Shown here in pieces: positions 1 through 6,613 of a stretch of DNA of 40,047 bases. The DNA comes from JAZKBN01 sp040388605. GTDB lineage: Bacteria; Bacteroidota; Bacteroidia; Cytophagales; Flexibacteraceae. Below the pieces are notes generated by a model. It did no database searches. It was given only the letters and a program-made list of their open reading frames with translations, and had not been told where the DNA came from. A program made the translations under genes and the position numbers. The stretch spans positions 1-40,047 of the forward strand of contig JAZKBN010000034.1 of assembly GCA_040388605.1 (NCBI GenBank), read 5' to 3'. Numbering within the stretch: position 1 is the stretch's first letter; every line of letters begins with the position of its first letter.

Positions 1-18
1 GCTCGCTAAGATTTATAC

Positions 19-270
19 TTAATCAAGAATGCCCCACAGAAATACCGACTGACCCGGATTAACCTCAAAGGTTCGATAGTTGCCGTTTTCGCGTTCATAG
101 GCAATACCTTGAGGGAAAACGATTTGCTGAAGCTTTTGGCGGGTGCGGAAACTGCCCGTTTCCCACATTAAAGGCATTTCAGCCGCTATTTTGAGTATTT
201 TTTGCAGGTATGTACCAAGGTTCGATACATCAAAATCAGCTTTGGCTATTTCGGCCTCTGTTTCGCATAT
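19..270 (-). pseudogene. Detached C-terminal segment of the serine recombinase, beyond the amber codon
   Basis: Reading through the TAG at 271-273 without changing frame gives 83 more sense codons up to TAA at 19-21. They contain motifs such as LWETGSFRTRQKLQ-like and NGNYRTFEVNPGQS, which resemble the normal C-terminal end of Bacteroidota serine recombinases. 252 bases separate the two stops (84 codons), so no frameshift is needed and a single nonsense mutation explains the break. A sequencing error at this base is the main alternative. The first 18 bases of the window hold nothing I recognise. Confidence 0.75.
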
Positions 271-1611
271 CTAGTCCCGGAATTTGCCGGAGAACTTTTC
301 ATAAAGCTCACGCGTGATTTCGGCCAGAACGAAGCGTTCTTCGATCTGCTCCAGTTTTTTTGTCAGCTCTGCCCTATGGTCCTTCAAAGCTTTTGTGTTG
401 CCCTGGTCCTGTTTCTGTAGGGTCTGGAAAGTGTCTTTGAGCGCAAGCTCAAGCGGCGCTATAAGCTTAGGATTGATTTGGTAGGTTTTCAACAGGGCTT
501 TGAAAGTCTCGTGCATCTGCACAGCCGATTTATTGGTTTTACAGCCCGTTTTATTGCACTTGTAATAGTGAAGGTGCTTTTTCTTCACCTCGTAACCGAC
601 CATGGTGGTGCCGCAGGTTCCACATTTTACGAAGCGTTTAAGCGGCAGCAATTCTTCTTCAGGTGTGGCCTTAAAGTCCGGACGCTTGGTTTGCAGCACT
701 TCGTTTGCTCTTAAAAAGGTTTCCTTATCAATTAATGCCGGATGCCTGCCCTCCACCACTTTTCCTTCAAGCAGGTTATGGCTTAACAGGCCGCAGTAAA
801 ATACGTTTCTAAATAAGGCGCTTAATCGCTTGGTTGTGACACGCAAACCGATACGGCTGAGCTTAACAACTATTTCAGTTGTCATCAGGCCCTCGGCTTT
901 CCATTCAAATGCTTTGCGTAGCAGTTCGCCCTCCTTATTGACAGTTATAACCTGTGTTTGTCCCTTGGTAACCTGATCGTAGCCTAAAGGCGCTTTAGTA
1001 ACCCAATACCCTTGCAGGAGCCGCTCCTTTGTGCCTGTCAGGCATTTCTCTCTTCGGAGCTGGTTGTCATATTCCGAAAAGATGAATTGGATGTTCTGCT
1101 GAAGATTTCCGCTGGCAGAATGGGAGTCGGTGGGTTGCGTTACGCTGATTACGGAAATGCCCTGTTTTTTAAGTTCTGATGCAATGTAAATAGCATTAGC
1201 CCCGCTGCGTGAAAAGCGGTCGGCGGAATAAACAATGATGTAGCTTATTCTGCCGGCGCTGTGCTGCTGCCGTTTTACAAAATCAAGCATACGCTTGAAC
1301 TCCTTGCGCTCATCAGTCTTAGCACTTTCGTAGGTGCCGCCAAAGCTTTGAATGACGCTCAGGCTGCTGCGCTCGGCGTATTTCTCGCAATAGCGTTTCT
1401 GCGTTTCCAGCGACATATTGTTATCCGCCTGCTCTTTGGTGGATACCCTTGTGTATATCACACAGTGGTTCGTCCTGCTTTTGGGAACAATGCTCCTTGT
1501 GCCGGAGTAAAACTGCTCGAAAATCTGAAAACCAGAATCAGGGCTTTCGACTGTGTTAAGCGTTTTCTGACTAAGGTTGCGACTCTGCGTTTCCGGCTGT
1601 ACTGTTCTCAT
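271..1611 (-). CDS. Large serine recombinase (site-specific integrase/resolvase family), C-terminally cut by amber
   Basis: Serine recombinase that would cut and join DNA at att sites of a mobile element. Seen: a resolvase/invertase catalytic domain at about residues 50-195, with the nucleophile in YTRVSTKEQ (S57), the DRFSRS motif (residues 131-136) and a conserved REK segment near 187. A recombinase domain follows at about 205-310. A zinc ribbon has C330/C333 and C352/C357. A coiled coil covers about 395-440. The roughly 47 residues before the catalytic domain are longer than usual, but no closer ATG exists before S57. The frame ends at a TAG (271-273), and the same frame stays open and family-like for another 83 codons, so the protein as read lacks its last segment. 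It is the last gene of a four-gene minus-strand group. Its name as a large serine recombinase is secure; whether it is active is not. Confidence 0.88.
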   Translation of the reverse strand: MRTVQPETQSRNLSQKTLNTVESPDSGFQIFEQFYSGTRSIVPKSRTNHCVIYTRVSTKEQADNNMSLETQKRYCEKYAERSSLSVIQSFGGTYESAKTDERKEFKRMLDFVKRQQHSAGRISYIIVYSADRFSRSGANAIYIASELKKQGISVISVTQPTDSHSASGNLQQNIQFIFSEYDNQLRREKCLTGTKERLLQGYWVTKAPLGYDQVTKGQTQVITVNKEGELLRKAFEWKAEGLMTTEIVVKLSRIGLRVTTKRLSALFRNVFYCGLLSHNLLEGKVVEGRHPALIDKETFLRANEVLQTKRPDFKATPEEELLPLKRFVKCGTCGTTMVGYEVKKKHLHYYKCNKTGCKTNKSAVQMHETFKALLKTYQINPKLIAPLELALKDTFQTLQKQDQGNTKALKDHRAELTKKLEQIEERFVLAEITRELYEKFSGKFRD

Positions 1612-1658
1612 AGTGCAAGGGGTATGTTTTAAATATACGCTTTAATATGTTGTAATAG

Positions 1659-1892
1659 CTATAATTCAGAATGGCTGCCTATCAGATGCTCGTGCAGCAA
1701 AGCTGCCAAAATATTTAGCGAACTGCATATTTGCCCTGCTTCATCCTCTTCGAGGTTTTCAAAACCCTTAAACTGACGAAGGCTCTCCGAATTAAGTTTT
1801 CGGCTTCTGCTTTTTACGAAGGTATTTTCACTTTGTGCAATTTCCTGTCTTACAGGTGCTGACTCATTTTTAACTGTTGCGTTAGTGCGCAT
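1659..1892 (-). CDS. Small hypothetical protein upstream of the recombinase
   Basis: A 77-residue frame starting ATG at 1890-1892 and ending TAG, 47 bp before the recombinase start and on the same strand. It is hydrophilic, with no signal peptide or membrane segment. The C-terminal half is acidic then helical (ENLEEDEAGQICSSLNILAA). I do not recognise a family. Position and strand suggest co-transcription with the recombinase, perhaps as an accessory or regulatory small protein, but this is inference from context only. It could be spurious. Confidence 0.5.
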   Translation of the reverse strand: MRTNATVKNESAPVRQEIAQSENTFVKSRSRKLNSESLRQFKGFENLEEDEAGQICSSLNILAALLHEHLIGSHSEL

Positions 1893-1916
1893 GAATGCCT
1901 TGGAGGCAATCCGATT

Positions 1917-1969
1917 CCGGGGTATCCGGTAAGGGGATTATTTCATACAAAAGGCCCGGTTTATCCGGT
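1917..1969. repeat. Pair of CCGGnnTATCCGGT direct repeats
   Basis: CCGGGGTATCCGGT at 1917-1930 and CCGGTTTATCCGGT at 1956-1969 are direct copies starting 39 bp apart, in the 109-bp gap between the 321-aa gene and the 77-aa gene. Each copy has CCGG at both ends, so each is partly self-complementary. Protein-binding sites for regulation, or accessory recombinase sites, are possible; nothing else in the gap is recognisable. Confidence 0.4.
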
Positions 1970-2001
1970 GCCGAAGGTTATTAGAAAACAGTAGCAGATA
2001 T

Positions 2002-2967
2002 CTACAGCTTTTTCTTATGCTCTGCCTCGTAGAAGATGGATTTGTTGTTATTGGTTTTCAGGACTATACTGCCGTAAGGATTTGTTTTCAAATGCCTGAT
2101 AACATTGTAAATATCCTCTTCCTGCACATTGCCCGAAGCCTTCCAGCTATAAGAAACAGGCTCGCCTTTATCCACCTGTATCGTAATGGATTCCGCTTTT
2201 CCGGAGTGCATGATGTCGAGTATTTCCTTTTCATTTTCGGTCAGCAAACCATACTCCTCGCTCCTGCCCAACTCAAACAGCAGGGCAATCATTTCAATCA
2301 CAAGGGTCGAGAAGTCTATCTGCAACATTATGGGAGCGCCTTTCAGGTGTGCAGGTATTATGCTGTAATCCTTATTTACCATGGTCAATGATTCGCCTGT
2401 CGGATAAACCAGCAGGTCTATCTGAATCTTGGTTTGCAGCATGATCAGCAGCAGATGCCCTATGGCTCCGCCGGCTTCGGCAGGCGGGAGAAAAGCATCA
2501 AGCGGGCTGTTATTCGTCTTTATTTTCTCGTCCCTAAGATTTGGATCAGCTTCTTTCGAGGCTTTCAGGTATTCATCCTTTGTCAGTGTTTGGAACACCT
2601 GTGCCTTGAGTTCCAGAACAATGGCATTTCGCACATTGAAAAGCCGCAGGCAGGAAACCAGCCGCAGCCAAAGGTATTCGGGGATGCTGAGTATTACACG
2701 CTCCCTGTCCCGGTCCACGGGCGGCTCGGGATAGTCAATAACACCTTCCAGCTTCCATGAGTTGAAAACACGGGAGGTTACACCCGTGAAACGAAGCGGT
2801 ATAAACCGTTCGGTTAATGCTTTATGTACTGATGTGTCCGCTTCCGGGAAACTGTCAGCGAAGCCTGTAAGTTGCGCTATAACTTCCTTTGCGGTCAGGG
2901 GAGGGCTTTTTACGCTTTTAGGTTCGGAATGTGCTTTTGCCTTATCGGTTTTCTGTTGCTTGCTCAT
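2002..2967 (-). CDS. Hypothetical protein with MerR-like helix-turn-helix segment
   Basis: A 321-residue soluble protein with a lysine-rich N-terminus. Residues about 57-112 (RFTGVTSRVFNSWKLEGVI, a gap, then a helix around IPEYLWLRLVSCLRLFNV) resemble the layout of a MerR-type helix-turn-helix, where a recognition helix is followed by a tyrosine/leucine-rich helix. The rest (about 120-321) is an alpha/beta region I do not recognise, ending in a lysine-rich tail. It starts 6 bp after the stop of the 189-aa gene, so the two are almost certainly one transcript. A DNA-binding role for mobile-element maintenance or regulation is inferred. The stop is TAG, as for the 77-aa gene and the recombinase. 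Confidence 0.6.
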   Translation of the reverse strand: MSKQQKTDKAKAHSEPKSVKSPPLTAKEVIAQLTGFADSFPEADTSVHKALTERFIPLRFTGVTSRVFNSWKLEGVIDYPEPPVDRDRERVILSIPEYLWLRLVSCLRLFNVRNAIVLELKAQVFQTLTKDEYLKASKEADPNLRDEKIKTNNSPLDAFLPPAEAGGAIGHLLLIMLQTKIQIDLLVYPTGESLTMVNKDYSIIPAHLKGAPIMLQIDFSTLVIEMIALLFELGRSEEYGLLTENEKEILDIMHSGKAESITIQVDKGEPVSYSWKASGNVQEEDIYNVIRHLKTNPYGSIVLKTNNNKSIFYEAEHKKKL

Positions 2968-2973
2968 GAGTTT

Positions 2974-3543
2974 TTAGTTTTGTTGGCCTGCAAGTATTTT
3001 CTTCACCACTTCCTGCACTTCAGCAGGCAGGGTTGCCAAAAAGGGCTGCATTTGCTTAATGAGCACCATCTTCTGTTCTATGGGCATGTTTATGTTTTTC
3101 AGCTGCTTGCCGATTTCAATTGCGAATACAGACAAATCCTGCTCTTTTTTATTGAGCTGATACGTCTGCCAAATAGCTATTGCCGAAGGTGCCAATATCA
3201 TGAGCCATTGCTGCCAGTCGAAGGTCTTGCCGGCCAGTTTCAAAGCTTCGTTTTCCTTCTCAAGCTTTTTCTTCTTCTTTTTTAGCTTCACGTTCTCTGC
3301 CAACAACTCGGCTTCCCTTTCCTCAAGCTCTGTCACTCTAAGGTCTGAAGCTGACGTCTCAGTATATTCCATGCCGGTACTGCCTTCCGATTCTTCCAGG
3401 CCGAGGCGGGCCATTTCCTGCAATAAAGCAGGTAAAGTAGGCTTTTTACCGCTGTTCCGAGTATGTTCAGCCTGTTTTTGCTCCAATATTATTCTTAAAT
3501 CAGCTTCAAGCGGAAAGCGAATGTCTTTGGTTTGGGATTGCAT
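2974..3543 (-). CDS. Hypothetical coiled-coil protein with possible ribbon-helix-helix N-terminus and one membrane segment
   Basis: A 189-residue protein and first gene of the mobile-element group. Residues about 5-50 have a short strand (IRFPLEADLR) followed by helices (TLPALLQEMARLGLEE), which fits a ribbon-helix-helix DNA-binding fold such as CopG/MobC-like proteins, though this is only a shape match. Residues about 68-103 are a strongly charged coiled coil with a run of lysines. Residues about 110-130 (WLMILAPSAIAIWQTYQL) look like one membrane helix or a buried hydrophobic helix. The tail is helical. A promoter candidate and a palindrome lie directly in front, which would suit autoregulation. 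No catalytic motif is visible. Confidence 0.55.
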   Translation of the reverse strand: MQSQTKDIRFPLEADLRIILEQKQAEHTRNSGKKPTLPALLQEMARLGLEESEGSTGMEYTETSASDLRVTELEEREAELLAENVKLKKKKKKLEKENEALKLAGKTFDWQQWLMILAPSAIAIWQTYQLNKKEQDLSVFAIEIGKQLKNINMPIEQKMVLIKQMQPFLATLPAEVQEVVKKILAGQQN

Positions 3544-3559
3544 AGTGTCTTTGTTTTTA

Positions 3560-3598
3560 ATTACACAAATGTAATACCATAAATGTAATTAACGCCAA
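3560..3598 (-). promoter_or_regulatory. Bacteroidota-type promoter with overlapping operator-like palindrome
   Basis: On the minus strand TACATTTG (3566-3573) matches the Bacteroidota -7 consensus TAnnTTTG exactly, and TTG (3596-3598) lies 22 bp upstream, within the N17-23 spacing known for this phylum. A perfect 6-4-6 palindrome, ATTACA-CAAA-TGTAAT, covers 3560-3575 and overlaps the -7 element. AAATGTAAT also occurs twice, at 3567-3575 and 3581-3589. It lies about 20-55 bp ahead of the 189-aa gene, so a repressor site for that operon is likely. Confidence 0.5.
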
Positions 3599-3658
3599 TT
3601 TACCAGTGTTGTATTTTATGTTTATTTAATATAGCGACACTATAGTAATGTACTTAAT

Positions 3659-4572
3659 CGTAACATTACATGCACAAACATACCGGTCACAATGCACAAC
3701 AGTTGAATACAGTTAAAATTATATGCAGAGTTATACCTGCGATAATGCAAAAGCAGACCAAATCTGTGCATTTCGCATTCTTCAAGGATTCTCCGAGCGC
3801 ACAAAACACATGCACAAAGGCGGGAACTTATGCAAAAGACGAAAAACTGGGCGATTTGTCTGTTTACTGCCATATCCAGCCAATAAATGGCTTTATCGGC
3901 ACCGCTTGACATTAGTTAAAATTATAAGCGCAAACAGACCGCCAACAATGCACAGGAGTTGAAATACGGTTAAAATTACATGCACAAACAGACCGGCTAC
4001 AATGCAAAACAGTTCAAATCTGTGCGTTTCGCATTCTCCAAGGATTCTTTTGGCGCACAAAACGCATGCACAAAGGCAGTATTTTTGCAAAAGCCTGAAT
4101 TTGCCGGCGATTTACCCTTTCAATGTCGTTTTTAGCCCTTGCTTTAGCGTTTGCAGGAATAGGTTGGCATAGTTACAAACATGTTGGCGACAATGCACAG
4201 GAGTCAAATACAATCAAAATTATATGCACAAACAGACTGGCGACAATGCAAAAGCAGACCCAATCTGTGCGTTTCGCATTCTCCGAGTACTCTCAGAGGA
4301 CACAAAACCCTGCACAAAGGCAGGAATGCTTGCACACGCCTGAATATACCGAAGATTGGGCGTTCGCTGTTGTTTAGCCGCTGCGTTGGCATTACAGAAA
4401 CAAGTTGGTATCAGTTAAATTACATCTGAAAACAGGTCAGCGACAAAACACAAGAGTTGAAATACAGCTAAAATCGTAGGTACAATCCGAGGGGTGACAT
4501 TGCACACGAGTAGAAAAACAGTTAAAATAACAAGCACAAACAGATTGTGACAATGCAAAAGCAGACCAAATG
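3659..4572. repeat. Degenerate higher-order repeat array (about 52-bp units in a roughly 250-bp period)
   Basis: Units resembling GTTAAAATTACATGCACAAA followed by CAGACCGGCGACAATGCAC begin near 3659, 3712, 3915, 3969, 4170, 4213, 4413, 4467 and 4520, about 52-54 bp apart within pairs. Pairs recur with a longer block containing TCTGTGCGTTTCGCATTCTC (near 3763, 4019 and 4264) and CACAAAGGC, giving a higher-order period of 245-256 bp with three full copies and one copy cut short near 4572. Small minus-strand frames inside it resemble each other only because the DNA repeats. No gene is convincing here. Possible roles are a replication/transfer iteron region, an att-associated region or a non-autonomous element; none is shown. 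Confidence 0.65.
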
Positions 4573-4580
4573 GGAGTGTA

Positions 4581-4625
4581 AACTTAACTTGTGCCAAGCC
4601 GGGGCGGGCCGGCACAGTTAAGTTA
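4581..4625. repeat. Inverted repeat/hairpin at the junction of the repeat array and the IS256 remnant
   Basis: AACTTAACTTGTGCC and GGCACAGTTAAGTT are complementary apart from one bulged T, separated by a GC-rich loop that also pairs partly (GCCGG/CCGGC). It lies exactly between the last repeat unit and the end of the transposase remnant, so it may be the terminus of the IS256-type element or a terminator for it. Confidence 0.4.
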
Positions 4626-5172
4626 AATCAAGCTACGTGCGGTCGGGGAACAATATGGCAGGTTTTGTGCTGTCTGCCCCATTTAAGCCAAAGGCATTTC
4701 CGTTTTTAGACTGATATGCCCGTGTGCCAGATAATAAGCTTTTGCAAGGCCATGTCGGAGGTGAAAGCACATGCGCGTCGCACGTTAGCTTCGGGCTTCC
4801 GCCCTCGGTAATCATGGTTACTTTACGTACCTGCCTGTGAAATCCCTCTCTGGCATGGTGGTATAAATAAGCTTGCGAACCATAGCATCGTAGCCGAAGT
4901 AGGCGGCTAAGCTTATGCCAATTGTTGCGCCACGACCCAATTGCCTTTTCATACTTTCGTACCCTATTTGGCTTCTAAATCATCAATCCTGAGTTCAGCA
5001 AGCACGAGTGTATCCGCTTTAGAGACAGGCTTTAAATCCTTCATAAACTCCTTTGGTCTTTAGAGGCCACGTATTTGAGGCTGTAGCGTATTTCGTGCAC
5101 TACGCAACAGTTACATCCATTTTAGGAAAACCGCGTTTATGTGTCGGCAAAGCCAGTCAGGTTGTAAGCCCC
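4626..5172 (-). pseudogene. Decayed IS256-family (mutator-type) transposase, C-terminal half
   Basis: Reading the minus strand across several frames recovers IS256-family sequence in order: LTGFAD near 5150, CCVVHEIRYSLKYVASKDQ near 5110-5060, LKPVSKAD, LDDLEAK-like RIDDLEAK followed by a TAG where the family has tryptophan, then in other frames KAIGSWRNNWHKLS, RKLIYTT, EGFHRQVRKV, AFTSDMALQKLIIWHTGIS and ILFPDR near 4650. At least three frameshifts and one nonsense codon separate these pieces, so no transposase can be made. The 60-aa frame at 4633-4815 is one of the fragments, not a gene. The N-terminal half is missing; the remnant abuts the IS3-type fragment near 5172. Confidence 0.8.
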
Positions 5173-5174
5173 CC

Positions 5175-5454
5175 ATTTTTAGGACAGTTTAAAAGTAGAG
5201 GATTTGGGGTTTATTTAAAGGGTTAGTAATGTGTCTTTTAGGGCCGGGGGAGGCATACCTCCCCCGGCCCTAAAAATTTCGTCCATAGCTTGCTGCGGGG
5301 TTTTACCGTCCAGACTTTGGTGTGGCCGCTTGGTATTGTAGCCGATAAACCATTTGTCGGTAAGTTCCCTGACCTCATCAAGGTCAAGAAAGGCGTAGCT
5401 GTCGATTATTTCTGTTCTGTATGTTTTGTTGAAGCGTTCGATGAATGCATTTTT
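5175..5454 (-). mobile_element. Fragment of an IS3-family element (3' end of the transposase)
   Basis: The last 79 codons of the 273-aa frame are the end of an IS3-family OrfB integrase core: NAFIERFNKTYRTEII carries the catalytic glutamate (E200 of the fused frame), then KWFIGYNTKRPHQSLDGKTP, the usual terminal motif. The two catalytic aspartates, OrfA and the left end are absent. The likely element terminus lies at about 5175-5200, where CTGTCCTAAAAATGGGGGG on the minus strand has the look of an IS3-type end. The fragment abuts the IS256 remnant on one side and RHS sequence on the other. Confidence 0.7.
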
Positions 5455-6036
5455 AGTCGTTTCTGTTTGATTCGATTCATTTTTTTGTTCCGCAGGTTTT
5501 TCTGATGTACTTTTTTTGTTACCGCCTCCACTTTCTGGCTCCATTCCTATTGGATCATTGAACTGAATTGGGCTGTTAAATCCGAAACTATATGGGCTCC
5601 ACTGAGGAAATTTACTCGCCAACGGATCCACACTAAAGAACCTCCCAATCCCGGGATTATAAGCCCTGAAACCATAGTCATACACATCAGTCAGCGCCGG
5701 CAGCCTTTCCTTACCGTTGTAAAGATAACGATTCGGCACATCGTCTTCAATTTTTTCTATAGTGATATTGTATATAGCATAGTATGTTTCAGTGGCAGAA
5801 TTTATATGAAGATAAAGCCTCTGTGCTGTATCAATATTAAAGGATATTTCAGATCCCCATCCTCCTTCATAAAAGCCTGTGAGTGCATGGTAAGCTCCGT
5901 TATAATTTAATCCCCAAATCGCAGGTGTAAAGCTCTCCCATAGTTTTAAGATGTACTGCCCGGGCTCAAGATCAATTGCTACAGAGTCGGGAATTGAAGG
6001 GGTAATATGGACTTCTGAAAAACATGTATAAAGCAA
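5215..6036 (-). CDS. Orphan RHS C-terminal cassette fused in frame to an IS3 transposase tail
   Basis: A 273-residue chimera with no start region of its own RHS gene. Residues 5-95 are a beta-rich segment that aligns with the segment before the core in the upstream toxin (shared FNIDTAQR and YNIT/FNIT). Residues 98-165 are the RHS-associated core end (NRYLYNGKERL, GFRAYNPGIGRFFSVDP, NDPIG). Residues 166-195 are a polar linker where a toxin tip would start. Residues 196-273 are the IS3 transposase end. Its core DNA (5618-5750) is about 95% identical to 7311-7443. No signal peptide is visible, and ATG at 6034-6036 falls in mid-domain, so this is best read as a displaced, silent cassette whose tip was replaced by IS debris. 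Expression is doubtful. Confidence 0.7.
   Translation of the reverse strand: MLYTCFSEVHITPSIPDSVAIDLEPGQYILKLWESFTPAIWGLNYNGAYHALTGFYEGGWGSEISFNIDTAQRLYLHINSATETYYAIYNITIEKIEDDVPNRYLYNGKERLPALTDVYDYGFRAYNPGIGRFFSVDPLASKFPQWSPYSFGFNSPIQFNDPIGMEPESGGGNKKSTSEKPAEQKNESNQTETTKNAFIERFNKTYRTEIIDSYAFLDLDEVRELTDKWFIGYNTKRPHQSLDGKTPQQAMDEIFRAGGGMPPPALKDTLLTL
5236..5275. repeat. Perfect 18-bp inverted repeat with a 4-nt loop
   Basis: TTTTAGGGCCGGGGGAGG (5236-5253), loop CATA, CCTCCCCCGGCCCTAAAA (5258-5275) pair without mismatch. The hairpin lies inside the end of the IS3-derived reading frame, encoding RAGGGMPPPALKD, and is very GC-rich against its surroundings. It would be a strong terminator-like structure near the element's end, though no T-run follows the stem on either strand. 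Confidence 0.6.
5618..5750 (-). repeat. RHS core repeat, copy 1 (orphan cassette)
   Basis: This 133-bp stretch differs from 7311-7443 at about six positions counted by eye, while sequence on both sides diverges. It encodes the invariant end of the RHS core and would support homologous recombination between the orphan cassette and the active toxin gene. Confidence 0.85.
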
Positions 6037-6056
6037 TTACCTTGCACGCAGGCAAC

Positions 6057-6086
6057 ATCGAATTTTTACTTATACCAAAATTCGAT
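6057..6086 (-). terminator. Hairpin downstream of the immunity candidate
   Basis: ATCGAATTTT (6057-6066) and AAAATTCGAT (6077-6086) form a perfect 10-bp stem with a 10-nt loop, 5 bp after the stop of the 169-aa gene. It is AT-rich and has no clear T-run, so it is a plausible but weak end for the long operon. Confidence 0.35.
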
Positions 6087-6090
6087 TCTA

Positions 6091-6600
6091 TTATCGATTT
6101 ACCTTACTATCATTCTTAATTGAATTATCCTCATTTTCAATTTCAAGTCTGATTTTAGAGATAAACTTTTTGTTAAAAATTCGGGCATACTTCCAACTAT
6201 CCAGTATTCCTATTTCTTTTGCAAAAGGAAGATCTTTTCCTAATACGTTTGCACTGGTTAGCCCTATTTCACTGGAAATTATACCATCAACCGTGTCCCC
6301 AATAAAGTTAAACTCAAGTATATATTTTGTTTTACCGTCGGAAATAATGCAATAATGAAAAACGTTCTCATACCCAGTGCCATTTAAATTATACATACTC
6401 TCAGGCTTAACCATTTCTGAATGAGTCTTAAGCACAATGTTCACTGCATTCTTTAGTTTATTTTCAGGTACATTAAATTTGTACATTTCAATACTGCCGA
6501 TAGTTCCGGAACTTATGAATCCGAAATTAGTAACTACACAATTAATGCATAGCAAAACAAGCAATAAGATGAATAAAATTGAAAATATTATTTTTTTCAT
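6091..6600 (-). CDS. Candidate immunity protein for the RHS phospholipase-like toxin (membrane-anchored)
   Basis: A 169-residue protein starting ATG 13 bp after the RHS toxin stop, the standard place for a cognate immunity gene. Residues 1-21 are a strongly hydrophobic leader (FSILFILLLVLLCINC) with cysteines at 18 and 21. C21 could be lipidated, although the lipobox is not canonical, so an uncleaved N-terminal anchor is also possible. The rest is a soluble domain I cannot assign. The DNA is visibly AT-rich compared with the RHS gene body, as is usual for exchangeable toxin/immunity cassettes. A protein held at a membrane facing the periplasm would be well placed to block an enzyme that attacks membrane lipids. 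Function is inferred from position, not homology. Confidence 0.6.
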   Translation of the reverse strand: MKKIIFSILFILLLVLLCINCVVTNFGFISSGTIGSIEMYKFNVPENKLKNAVNIVLKTHSEMVKPESMYNLNGTGYENVFHYCIISDGKTKYILEFNFIGDTVDGIISSEIGLTSANVLGKDLPFAKEIGILDSWKYARIFNKKFISKIRLEIENEDNSIKNDSKVNR

Positions 6601-6613
6601 AGCTTAAATCATA

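Noticed and set aside
271..273. Amber codon reassigned genome-wide
   Set aside because: TAG also ends the 321-aa and 77-aa genes, and read-through there adds only a few residues, so it works as a stop here.
3659..4572. CRISPR array
   Set aside because: Units are about 52 bp, degenerate, arranged in pairs with related sequence between them, and no cas gene is in the window.
3640..4615. Four minus-strand frames (62-90 aa) with similar cysteine/leucine-rich sequences
   Set aside because: They resemble each other only because the underlying DNA repeats; they have no shared start context, run across spacers, and look like translated non-coding repeats.
4633..4815. 60-aa gene
   Set aside because: It is one frame of the decayed IS256 transposase; the family motifs continue in neighbouring frames.
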